This document shows, one piece after another, positions 1-10,489 of a DNA stretch of 64,000 nucleotides. The stretch's first letter is position 1, and each line of letters opens with the position of its first letter. The position numbers and the translations under genes were made by a program. Below the pieces are notes generated by a model, which made no database searches, was not told the DNA's origin, and saw only the letters and a list, made by a program, of their open reading frames with translations. The stretch is from Achaetomiella virescens (Eukaryota; Ascomycota; Sordariomycetes; Sordariales; Chaetomiaceae), in NCBI GenBank assembly GCA_031001845.1, contig JARNGD010000092.1, forward strand, positions 1-64,000, written 5' to 3'.

Positions 1-840
1 AGCCTACTTCTATACTACCCCGAGCGTTTTGCTAATGGGCTTAGAAGGTCGGCTTCGTAATCTCACGCTTAGAGGGAAGAGCACTCAAGTGTTCGAACCA
101 ACTCTCAACGACTACCTGAAGAACGGATGAGGACGACTAGGACGAATTCACTTAGCAGGTCTTCAGCAACTACGATAGGTTCGAGGAGGAACTTCGTAAG
201 GTTTTAGAGATATAGTGGACGAGAAACTCCACGTATAGGAACGACTCGTACGACTTCGATAAACCAAGTCGGCCGCGAACTACGCCCTAGTTCCGGCAGG
301 ACTCACTCCGTGCCGAGATCAACGAGGAGGGCCTTATGCAGTTGTTCTACGACGGCCTTAAGGAAGAGGTCAAGGACGAGCTATATAAGGTCGATAGGCC
401 GGACTCACTCGACGAGTATATCGCATAGCAATCAGGATCGACGATCGCCTATACTAACGCAAGCAGCAGCGCAAGGGCAGAAGCGTATAGCTTAGGCTAG
501 CACTAGGGCGAAGTCGGACGGAAGCGTTAGTATAGTAGCACGTTATACGCACGCACTTAGGTGCAAATGACGTGGACGCTACCTAGAAGCAGGGTAGAAG
601 CAAGAAGAAGGACAAGTCCAAGTCTTGCTTCAACTGCGGTAAGAAGGGGCACTTCAAGTAGGAATGTCGATCCCCGAAGAAAGATTAGAAGCCTGTCCTA
701 GACCAGGAAACCGCTATTATCGACAAGCATACTAAGGTGGTCGAGGTCAGTTGTCACGAGTATACTTTTGACGATGGACTTGGCGATACTATAGAAGTCG
801 ACTCCGAGGGAGAAGACACTACTATGTAATACGAGCTTTT
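1..840 (+). pseudogene. gag remnant with CCHC zinc knuckle
   Basis: Broken gag reading frame. A lysine-rich stretch leads into a CX2CX4HX4C knuckle at about 626-667, read as CFNCGKKGHFK, a TAG stop, then EC. The stop sits where a normal residue is expected, consistent with RIP. An acidic tail follows. Gag would form the capsid of the retroelement particle; this copy cannot encode one. Confidence 0.8.
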
Positions 841-2059
841 CGAGAAGAAGTCATTGCTAGGGTATGGCGGTACGCTTACGCTGCTAGGGCCTAGACTACT
901 ATCAGCGATCCAGGAACGCTAGCTCGACGAAATAACTAGGAAGTTAACGCCGACTATAATACAGCATACCGACAGTGATTTAGCGACATAGCGGCTAGAC
1001 GACACGGTTGAGGACCAGCTTGCATGACTTAAGGCTAAGGTTGAGTACCTTCGAGCTAGGTACTGACCGACAAGGAATAGATGTCATCTGGAGGAGTATT
1101 GCAAGAAGCTCTACGACGAAATCCGTCAGCAGCAGGACCTATAGGCTTGGAAGTGGGACGGACCACTACCTATAGGGAAGAACTGGATCCTAAGACTTAT
1201 ATCTACAACCTAGAGTAGGAATTCAGGAAAGCCGAAGCAGCTATACAAAGGAAGGACGGCAAATCTCTATATAGCGGTAGTACTAGTAGCAGTACGTGTA
1301 CGTAGCAATAGGGAAGACTACGATAGAAGTTATAGGACGGCTTCGAGCTAGAAGTCCCTACTATCGAGGGAGATGTCCTTTGGATTCATCCTTAGAACCC
1401 GAATTATATCAGGATTCTATAGTTTTAGTATGTTATAGACAGATGTCGTTACCATTTTAAGGAGAAGTACGACTACAACTACTAGCCGATTCGATTCGTC
1501 AAGGTTGATAGTTAACTAGAGGCTATCACCTAGGCATTCGATTACGGCGAAGGAGGATCAGGAAGCCTTTAGAACTTCTATAGGAGACGTACGGCATGCT
1601 TCACGTAGTACTAAAGAGAGTATGGCTAGAACCGTGCAGGCAACGTAGGACCATTAAGCGGGACTATAGCGGCTGCCTAAGCCAGGACTGCTATTAGCAT
1701 GCTTAGTATAAGATTGAGGATCTTGAAGGCTTCCGCTAGATACAAGGAAGGTAGGAATAGAATCGCTACGCTATAAGCGGAAAAAGGAGACCATCGACCT
1801 GGAATGGGAAGTCAAGCGCAAGGAATGGCTCTAGGAGAACCAAACACTTGACGCCGCAAGCCAAGGTGCGGATAGGGACGCCTTGATTTACCAGGAGCGT
1901 TTGGGAAATGGCTCAAGGGCCTCCGAGAGGCCCGGAAAAGAGTAGTAAACTTACTTAGGAAAGCCGCGCGACGTAGGTAGAGTCGATAGATAGAGGGCTT
2001 TCTACGATCTCCTAGCAAGCTTACGAGAGGTTGCTGCGATCCAGAACTAGGACGATAAA

Positions 2060-4060
2060 CCTAACGAGAGGATCTGGGTTATAGCACGCTAGAAAGGATT
2101 CTAGGCGTTAGCGTTGGTAGATGGAGGATCGCGACTCGATCTCATCTCACCAATATTCGTTAATAGACTTAGGATTCCTTAGAGGATCAAGGAAGGGGAG
2201 TTATACATCGTTAAAGGACTATTTCCGATATAATAGGTACGACGAGAGATAGAACCACTCGACATCGAGGTAGAAGGCAAAACTACCTAAGTGGTATTCG
2301 ACATTGTAGATATGGGCCGGACAAGGACATGATCCTTGGCGCCTATAGTATAGGGAATACGACCTAGACATCGATTGGAAGGGAGATGGCCATCTACGAC
2401 CTTGAGAAAAGAGGGAGTATCCGACCAATTCGATGGAAGCGTTACGACGAACTACGGAAGGTAGAGGTGTTAGTCAACGCACCCCCTAAGGGTTTACCGC
2501 ACGAGACGGCCGAGGACAGGACAGATCCCCTGGACTTAGGAAGAAGCGGTAGTCACTAGGGTTAAGAAGAACGTTATACGAAACGACGGAAGAAGATACG
2601 GGCGAAGCGAGAAGTAGCTATAATCTTAGTCGACGAGCAAGGACAGCTTATATTTGAATGCTGGCTTACGGAACTCGAAGTACGAGTGTAGAGTCAGGCA
2701 TCAAAAGTTCGCGTATTACGAAGGTACGACAAAGAATATAGAAATAGGCAGGATCCTAGACGACTATAAGGGATACCTGGCATTCGAAGTAAAGCATCTT
2801 GAAGGGCTACTAGACTACGACCTTGGATTATAAGATCAAGCTCAAGGAAGGGGCCTAGTTGAAGTTTTTCAAGGTGTATTACACTAACGAAAAACAAGAT
2901 GCTAAGTTGAGGAGATATCTTAAGAAGAACCTCAAGATAGGGCATATTAGACTATCATATCGCTAGTAGGATACCTAGTCCTGTTTGTTCCCAAGAAGAA
3001 TGGGGAGCTCTAGATGTATATAGACTACCAATAGCTGAATAAGTAAATGGTAAGAATCGGTACCCCCTACCCCTGATTTCGCACTTACGGGATCAGCTAG
3101 CAGCACAATACTTTACGCGTCTTGACCTACCAACTACGTATACCTACATTCGTATTAAGGAGGGTGATGATGGAAGACAGCGTTTTAGATACCTTACGGG
3201 CATTATAAGTACCTCGTCATACATTTAGACTGAACGAACGCACTAGCGATGTTCCAAGCTATTATTGATTCACGCAATTTGAATTGCCGTAATAGATTTA
3301 CGGTCTATTACCTAGATGACATCCTTATCTACTCTAAGATACTCGAGGAATATAAGAAGCACGTCAAGGAGGTGCTCGACGTACTCTATAAATATAAGCT
3401 CTCGATCAATAAAGAGAAGAGCGAGTTCTACGTTAGGAAGATAGTGTTCCTAGGATTCGAGATCTCGCTAGGGGAGATCCGATCGAACCTGAGAAAATCA
3501 AGGTAGTTAGGGACTGGCCTATACCGATAAGTGCTATAGATGAAAGGGTTCCTTAGATTCGTCAACTTCGTTAGAATGTTTATCAGGAACTTCGGCGACA
3601 TTGCAAGACCCCTTACGGAACTTATAAGGAAGGATACGGTCTTCAAATGGCAAGCGGAATACGAGCGAGCGTTTAGGACCATCCGCAAAGTAGTTACTAT
3701 AGAACCTATACTCGTGTTGCTAGATCTATAGAAGTAGTTCGAGGTCGAATCAGATGCTTCAGACTTTGCGATTGGAGTATAACTAGGTTAGAGAGACGAG
3801 AACGGCAAGCTATACCCCGTTGCGTTCTTCTCTAGAAAGCTCTAGGGACCTTAGAAGAACTATCTAATATACGACAAAGAGCTACTCGCCATCATCGAAG
3901 CATTTAGAGAATAGAGACTATATCTTAGCGCACGATATACGAAGTACAGGTTTATACGGACTACAAGAACCTAGTATATTTCGCGACTACGAAGGAACTA
4001 GTAATGGACAATATATCTGCTAGTCAAACTTCTTATCCTAGTTCAACTTCACGATCCGCT
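2060..4060 (+). pseudogene. pol remnant: protease, reverse transcriptase, RNase H
   Basis: A retropepsin-like piece (Leu-Val-Asp-Gly-Gly-Ser followed by a hydrophobic Ile-Ser-Pro segment) lies near 2105-2170. Reverse transcriptase covers about 2970-3700, with VPKKNGEL near 2990, LDLPTTYTYI near 3122 and an intact YLDDILIYSK catalytic block near 3309. After the palm, SEFYVRKIVFLGFEIS and the connection domain are legible. RNase H follows (SDASDFAIG near 3750; a tether-like VYTDYKNLVYFAT near 3950). Frames change several times and many Gln/Trp codons are now TAG. Confidence 0.9.
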
Positions 4061-4399
4061 ATAAGAAAGGCTTGGAAAACGCATGCGCGATGCCTTAAGT
4101 AGGAGGACGGATCACTTTGACGGAATCACTAAGATAGTACTACCGTTACTTAGATAATAGCTAGACGTTCGTTGAGGTATGAAATCCTAACCGACTAATA
4201 ACTACGAAGTTGCTACGTCTTAGCAATAGAGGATGGCCTATATAACCCTCTATAATAGATCTTAGAGTATTGCGCTATCTTTAGGGAAGAGCGTTAGGAT
4301 GAGGGATGGCAATGGACGCTAACACCCTAAACTAGATCGAGGAATGGAACGAATTGCTACGACCTTAGGAGATAGGGAGTCTACCGACAAGGGAATGCT

Positions 4400-5700
4400 C
4401 TTTAGTATAAGGGCAAGGCCTACGTCGATGCGTTATAATACAACGTCCTTGTCGAAGAAATCCACGAGTCGAAACTCGGAGGACACCCAGGCATTGCAAA
4501 GACTATTGCGAAGGTCAGGTAACATTACGACTTTCCGAACTTCCGAAAAGTTACGGTAGAAGTCGTTGGCAAATGCCATATTTATAAGAAGGTAAAGGCC
4601 TCGCGATATAAATCTTATAGCCTTTTACAACCTTTACTAGTTGCGGAGCGACTATAGAGTTCACTTACGATAGACTTCATTACGAAGCTACTAGTCTTAG
4701 AAGATATAACAATAGGAGTGAAGTACGATAGCATCCTTATAGTAGTGGACAGACTTACTAAATAGATATACTTCCTCCTATATAAGGAGACTTGGATAGT
4801 AGAGCAACTAGCGGACGTGATCTATAGGAACGTCACCTTAGTCCACGGATAGCTAGAGGAATGGATTATAGATAGAGATACTAAGTTCGTTTCAAGGTTT
4901 TAGAAGGCTCTAATGATAAAGCTCGGAGTCAAGAGCAAGCCTTCGTTAGCCTACTACCTTTAGACGGATAGACAAACGGAATGATAAACTAGATCATCGA
5001 ACAATATCTATAGTATTATATCAATTTCGAATAAGACGATTAGGTTGGCTTGTTACTAGTCGCTTAACTCGCGTATAATACTATCGTTACCGAGACTACG
5101 AAAGTCATACCGTTCTTTACGAACTTTGGTTACGAAGTAGACTTACGCTAGGGACCAGAAGTTAGTACCTAGGGCGGCAGTCAAGGTAGAGCAGATATAC
5201 GCTCTATAAATAGGCTAAATAGGAACTCGAGTTCGTTAGGGACTAATGAGCGGTACTACGACAAGAAACGGCTCGAGGGACCTCGCCTAGAGAGGGGAGA
5301 CAAAGTCTACCTCGTTTACGAAATCTATAGATAAAACGACTATCGAAGAAACTCGACTTTCAAAAAGATTAGACATTTAAGATCGAGGAAAAGGTCGGAA
5401 ACACCAACTATCGACTATCCTTACTAGTACAATAAGGTTGCGGACAAACGTTTTATATTTCACTTTTAGAACTAGTACCTAAGAACGCGCTCGAGACTGA
5501 CATCGAAGCCGAAGACGAAGAAGAAGAATGGGATATTGAAGAAATTCTCGATCTCGCGCTTAATAGCGGACGACTAGAATACCTCGTCAATGGCTAGACT
5601 TTAGGCACGAAGACAACTGTAGGAACCTATCAAGAACCTCTACTGCCCTAAGAAATTGGAGGAGTTCTACTAGAGGAACCCTGATCGACTGAAACCGAAG
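4400..5700 (+). pseudogene. integrase and chromodomain remnant
   Basis: The integrase zinc-binding region is seen near 4470-4610 (HPGIAK, later CHIYKKVKA with Cys converted to Tyr). The core near 4660-5010 shows SLTIDFITK, a Val-Asp-Arg-Leu-Thr-Lys block and DRDTKFVS; the third acidic residue region is damaged. Near 5515-5690 a chromodomain is legible as EEEWDIEEILDLALNSG then LEYLVNGW, ending in a KLEEFY-type helix after a frame change. Chromodomains steer integration toward marked heterochromatin in this family; here it is a fossil. Confidence 0.88.
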
Positions 5701-6750
5701 GACTAGCGGTATCGTCGAACCAACCAACTAGAATTAGGAGGAGGGAAGCTAAACCCGCGAAATCCTAGTCGACAACTCCGAAAGCGCCTAGCGCGTGAAC
5801 CTGCCCAACCAAGGACTGCTCTTCCGATATAACGAAGAATCCGGAGGGGGCTTGGAAGCGGAAGCTATACCGTTATCTTCGTCTAGAGCTTGAATCCTAC
5901 GGCGAACTAGAGCAGAACCCCGCTCTTGAATTTGTTCCGTTGACGACGAAGACGGTTTAAACGACTTAGGAGCGTACTTAGTTGCTCTTCTACTCGTTCA
6001 ATCTCATTATCAACTTGCTTTTTCGTAGACATGTTCCTCGTCACTTCTAAACGTAGAACCGCGGCAAAAAGGGGATAAGGAGGACCTACGGGCATCCGCC
6101 ACATTCGACCTATCGCAAGGCATGCTAGCGCGGACGCAACGCAGGTAACGGGAAGAAGGCGACTTGATATAGGAGCTGAGGCTTCGCCTAAAGCAGCGGG
6201 TATACGGCATCTCGTAGGATAACCGTCTTGCTCGATCTTGGCAATTAGGATACGGCGCTCCGAGTCGTATCACGATCGCGCTTCTTAATACGGCTCGCTA
6301 TATTAGTAGGATAGGGAGATAAGGAGGGAGACCTTACCAGGACAACGGTACTGATGGAAGGGGGCGTTGGCGCTATTGAGGTAGCACGATTGGGTCTTTC
6401 GGGGCGAAAGACGTTGAGAAGGGGCATCGTGTTACGAACCAACTATATATTGCGGCCGGGTGGGACCAACCGGAAGCAAGCAGAGCTAATCAAGGGTGAT
6501 ACGGAGGCTGAGCCAATGCAAGAGGATTAGTGGTGCTAAGAAAATAAGCTAGCGGTAGGGATCAGTATAGATCAGTGAATGAGCGTAACTAAGCTAGAGG
6601 CTTAGTGAGGATCAGTGACTGAGCTAGACTGAGCCAGCAGGAGGAAGCTTGTATATAGATCACGATCTTTAGGCCTACGAGCACTATAGTAGCTTCCTCA
6701 GTAAGCAACCACAGTCTTTATACACTGGTACTATTGAGATAGTTGCATCG
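5700..6750. other. Repeat-derived spacer with an antisense coiled-coil ORF
   Basis: No host gene is supported. On the minus strand an ATG near 6030 opens a short Lys/Glu/Arg/Leu-rich reading frame (KKQVDNEIERVEEQLSTLLS, then RLNRLRRQRN) ending at 5907. It looks like a two-heptad coiled coil of the type found antisense near the 3' ends of fungal retroelements; that link is from memory and weak. The rest shows the same TAG/CTA-rich composition as the gypsy copy. Confidence 0.4.
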
Positions 6751-6753
6751 ATT

Positions 6754-7640
6754 ATGCTTTCTGTTGTAGACCTTTTGGCTCTACGAACAGTCATCCCGAC
6801 CCTAGACACACCTTCAGGAGTCCCTCTTAGACGCAGGGACAGACCGTTCGTCACACAACATCATCACGCTCTGCATGCCTCCGCATTCCTCTACAAGCTC
6901 CAGCCACTCGACGTTGGCTGCTTTGGACCGTTGAAGCAGTTATACGGTCGCCAGATTGAGGACTTAATACGCGCGTATATCAACTATATCAGCAAGCTCG
7001 AGTTCCTCTACGGCTTTCGCGAGGCCTTCTTTGCTTCTATAACGGAGAAGAACATATAGGGTGGCTTTACAGGGGCTGTCCTAGTGCTATACGATCTAGA
7101 GAGGGTGCTTCTAAGCTAGATATCCAGCTTCGTACGCCAACACCTCCAAACTCACCGCCTAGTACTATGCAACCCTGGGTTTTCTAGACACCATACAACC
7201 CCGAGAAGCCGAGGCGTAGTCAACGCTCATCAAGACCCGTATTGCCAACCACCAAAATAGCTCCCGACTTCAATGTTGGCTGCTGTGGACCAACTTACCA
7301 AGGGTATAATGGCTGTGATGTACCAGGTGGCCCTCCTTCGGTCAGAGGTCTCTTCGCTCCGCAAGGCTAATGAGGCACTAAGCAAGCGCCGGCGTGCCAA
7401 GAAAACACGTGTGCGGCTTGGAGGGTCACTTACTGTGCAAGACGCAAAGGATCTACTAGATCAGAACGCCGTGAGTGGGGAGTAGTGCAGGAAACGTAGC
7501 TGGATGATGGTAGTTCAGCGGGGGCTCGCACGAAGGTTCGGTGCTGTAGCATATGCGGCAAGCCTGGCCACAATGCCCGCACTTGTCAGGATGGTGCAGA
7601 ATCATCTGATTCATCTATTTCTGATGTAATTATAGTTGGT
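6754..7640 (+). pseudogene. pogo/Fot-like DDE transposase, C-terminal half (degenerate)
   Basis: About 100 residues read openly from 6754 and contain the block LQPLDVGCFGPLK and a FREAFFASI segment typical of the end of the DDE catalytic domain in fungal pogo/Fot elements. Frame changes follow, then a tail with a leucine/lysine coiled region (ALSKRRRAKKTR near 7380) and a terminal zinc knuckle CSICGKPGHNARTCQ near 7550-7592. The N-terminal DNA-binding half and first catalytic Asp are missing upstream. The element would have moved by cut and paste at TA sites; this copy is dead. Confidence 0.88.
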
Positions 7641-7689
7641 TGCTAGTGTTGTTGTATTGCCATTGAGGATAGTGTGTCACGGTATAGTA

Positions 7690-7745
7690 GGAAGTGCGGC
7701 GTTCGCTGATATGCGGCGCTCGCTGATAATGCACGTTATCAACCG
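7690..7745 (+). repeat. Probable 3' terminal inverted repeat of the pogo-like element
   Basis: About 100 nt after the transposase zinc knuckle, two near-identical units (gttcgctgatatgcggcg and gctcgctgataat) precede cacgtta. The same paired-unit design forms the termini of the MITE at 16440-16613 (gactcactgatat, gactcactgataat), so this is probably the transposon end and the MITEs are its relatives. The matching 5' end was not found. Confidence 0.5.
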
Positions 7746-8747
7746 ATGGATTGACCAGATCCCTCAAATGTTCAAGGAATGCTTAGAATTAGATGGAGCT
7801 ATTACAGGGCATTGGAATGCACTTATTCTCGTCTATTTTCCTAGGAGTTTAGTTGCGTGGTGAATAACTGAAATTGGTGGTGGCTGCTTTGGTGGATCAA
7901 TTATTTGTCATGAGGGAGCCAGCCAAAGAAATGCTTGATTTGAGGAGGATCAGTGAAGGTCCACAGCGACCAGACACAGTGGAGGACCAGCCGCATGCCT
8001 AGTCTCTTCTCACAGACATTCTTTCTTGAGGGATGCCCAGCTGCATTGCAGCTGGGCGGATGCCCCACATCGGCTGCGCCACAGCATGGATTCTACAGAG
8101 TACCTGCGCCGCGTGGGCGATTTCGAAGTGCTGGGTGCCCTGCAGAGACCTCGGAGACCCTCGGCCAGCTCCAACCCCTAATAGGAACCCCGTGCTGGCC
8201 CCTGAGCATCACCCGGCCAACGACCCCATCACGCTTACCCCTTTTCATTCACTAGTTAGTTATCTCGCCTGGCCAAACAGAAACCAACGCCTGCCGGATC
8301 AAGGTACTGAGCTCGCCAATAGTTCAGGATCTAGCTGCAAGAGCCGCTTCTGGCGAGCAAGTCGTTGGGACTACGTGGATATTACAAGGACTATCCCTGA
8401 CTCGTGCCAGAGCCAGAAAACGGCCTTACAAAGCAGTAAGATAGGGGCATAAACGGCTTCCTACTTACGGGAGCAAGGGTTACTTTGTAATGCGGGCAGG
8501 GGTGGAAGGCTGGACACGCGCTTCCGTTCTTCAGCTTCAGAGCGACGACCTCATCCGGGGTGGAGGGTCACAACGGGTCTGACTCAACGCCCTCCTGCGA
8601 AGCGAGTCAAAATAGTGCCAACCGTTGGTACGCCAACAAACACCCAGCAACCCCTCCTCAATACCTGCGATGTTCCAATTTGCTCCATCAAAACTATCGC
8701 TGACAATCCGCCTTTGCAACAAGAAATTGTCGCAGAAACTTACCACC
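7746..8747. other. Intergenic region, no supported gene
   Basis: Short open frames here have no recognisable domain. The one distinct structure is a perfect 11-bp inverted repeat around a single T at 8035-8057 (gcccagctgca / tgcagctgggc). It could be a hairpin or a dyad binding site; no function is claimed. The last part must hold the promoter of the gene at 8748. Confidence 0.4.
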
Positions 8748-9142
8748 ATGTGTCTCAACACCTCATCTCGACCATCCTCCTCCAGCTCTGCCTGGCCCCT
8801 CTGGTCCTCGCCGCTCCGCTCTCGACCGAGGCGCTCGACAACAGCTGGCAGTATTGCACCAGCGGCGGACTGCTGGGGGTTGTCGTCCTCATCTTGGACA
8901 TTATTGTCTTTGGTGGCGTTCCCCTCCCAGACCGCGCAACCGTTAACGCATACTGACATCCTTGGCTAGTCGAGATCCTCAAGTCGAGCCGCCCGCCCGT
9001 TCAGAAGCTCGTCTGGTGCCTGGTCGTCTTCCTCTTCCCCGTCATCGGCATGATCATCTACTACCTATTCTCGAATCGGTCTGCGTACCAGCGGGGCGCC
9101 GGCTATGAGACACTGGGTCAGGACCGCGGGGTGCATAAGTGA
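8748..9142 (+). CDS. Small PLDc_N-type membrane protein, start frameshifted
   Basis: Two exons, 8748-8912 and 8970-9142; the intron 8913-8969 begins GTGGCG and ends GGCTAG. The product would be about 112 residues: a first hydrophobic segment (LISTILLQLCLAPLVLAAPL), a second (LLGVVVLILDIIVF), and a third whose end, LFPVIGMIIYYLFSNR, matches the phospholipase-D-nuclease N-terminal (PLDc_N) membrane motif. Known PLDc_N proteins are small integral membrane proteins of unclear role. The only well-placed ATG (CCACCATG at 8748) is followed by TGTGTCT instead of TGTCT. A 2-nt TG duplication puts it out of frame, and exon length (338 nt) is 2 more than a multiple of three. No other in-frame ATG was seen. 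Confidence 0.65.
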
Positions 9143-9479
9143 TCGACATGAACAAGTGCCGCACCCGGCATCTTTGGGATAAATTGCAGCATCCTACCCG
9201 TCCGACACGCCCGGCTGTTAATTGAGAGCCCCATTGCTCCATGCGCGGGACTTCCGAATCGAGGTAGGTGGAGCATCTAGGAGGGATGGAGATGGAGATG
9301 GCGTGGAGATCCGGCATGCGAACAAGCATTCCGTAGGGCCAACAGAACGAGATCCAGCGGGAGCGAGCGGGCTTAAATACCTAAGTTTAGGTACCTAAGA
9401 ACCGCTTTCCCCATTCCATCTCCCGACCTACTCCTTGGTCTTCATTTCTCGGCTGCTGTCAACAGCACGCATCGCAGCC

Positions 9480-10243
9480 ATGTTCCGCCATACCGCCCTT
9501 CTCGCCCTTGTGTTCCTCCCCTTTTCCTTTGCCCAGGTCTCGGAGGGCTTTGAAAGCGGATGGGACCAGGCCGCATGGCCAACTTATGCCCCTGACTGCA
9601 GCCAGGGCGGGAAAGTGAGCCTCGACAGCTCTATTGCTCACAGCGGCAAGAACTCCATCAGGGTCGATGGTGCTGGCGATTGAGGCCACATGTTCTTCGG
9701 CACCACCAAGGTTCCCAGCGGTAATGTCTCCGTCCGGGCCTACCTGTAAGCCAGACTGAGCATGACGAGTACCACAGGGTCTAACCAGACGTCTATCCTC
9801 TTTCAGGAGAGCATCAAAGGCCTTCACTGACGCCCACGTCACCTTCATCACTATGCCAGACTCGGCCCAAGGGGCGAAGAAACAGCTCCGCATCGGCGGC
9901 CAGAGCAAGATCCTCATGCACAACCGCGAGTCCGACGACGCCACTCTTCCCGACCTCTCGGCCCAAGGCATAGCCACCTCGGCCCTTCCCACAGGCAGCT
10001 GGCAATGCTTCGAGTACAAGGTCGGCGCTGACGGCTCAATCGAGACCCTGGCTGAACGGCAACGCAATTGCTGGCCGAACCGTCAAGTCTGGCGTGAGCA
10101 ACCCGAACGCCGCCCAGTGGCAGAGGAGCAGCATCAAGCCTAAGCCCACTGCTATCTACTTCGGGTGGGAGTCGTACGGCGGGGATGCGAATACCTTTCG
10201 GTACGATGACATCGCAGTCAGCTCGACCCGTGTCGTATGCTAG
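9480..10243 (+). pseudogene. Cip1-like secreted carbohydrate-active protein, broken
   Basis: The reading begins with a signal peptide (MFRHTALLALVFLPFSFAQ) and continues with FESGWDQAAWPTYAPDC, HSGKNSIRV, FFGTTKVPSG, HVTFITMPDSAQG, LRIGGQ, NRESDDATLPDLS, CFEYKVG, FGWESYGGDANTF and STRVVC, matching the Cip1 fold domain along its length. Cip1 is a secreted protein co-induced with cellulases and structurally related to polysaccharide lyases. Intron 9746-9806 starts GTAAGC and ends TTTCAG. Two lesions exist: TGA at 9681 where the family has Cys, and a 1-nt insertion near 10046 in the Glu-Thr-Trp-Leu-Asn-Gly segment (exon total 703 nt, one over a multiple of three). There is no C-terminal cellulose-binding module. 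The short dyad acctaagtttaggt lies near 9380, about 100 nt upstream. Confidence 0.85.
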
Positions 10244-10489
10244 TACATGGCTTTGACCGAAATTCTAAGCCACGCTGCCCCTTCTCCCCAAGAAGCTGGG
10301 ATTAGTCTCAAGAATGTCAGCCACCTCTACGTAAGGTATTTTGTAATTTCAGAGATAACAGTATCAAATCCCTTCACCTGTACACAATTATGGTTTGAGG
10401 TCGTTTGGCTATGACTGGAAGATGGTACCCTTGCAGAGAACCTGAGTAACTTGTCATATTTTTTTGCTACAAAGGTCTCAATTTGAAGC

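Larger units (their letters stand above)
1..5700 (+). mobile_element. RIP-degraded Ty3/gypsy chromovirus (5' end outside window)
   Basis: Fragments of gag, protease, reverse transcriptase, RNase H, integrase and a chromodomain occur in gypsy order on one strand, broken by dozens of stops, mostly TAG. Where ancestral residues can be guessed (for example the conserved Asn-Ala-Pro-Ala block before the RT Met-Phe-Gln at about 3240, now Asn-Ala-Leu-Ala), the changes are C to T before A or G to A after T, the RIP signature. The terminal chromodomain places it with chromoviruses. No LTR was found: the 5' end lies outside the window and nothing after 5.7 kb looks like an LTR. It is surely inactive. 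Confidence 0.93.

Noticed and set aside
1..5700. Frequent in-frame TAG as a reassigned sense codon
   Set aside because: TAG is not used this way in the intact genes of the window, and accompanying CpA/TpG transitions at non-stop codons point to RIP.
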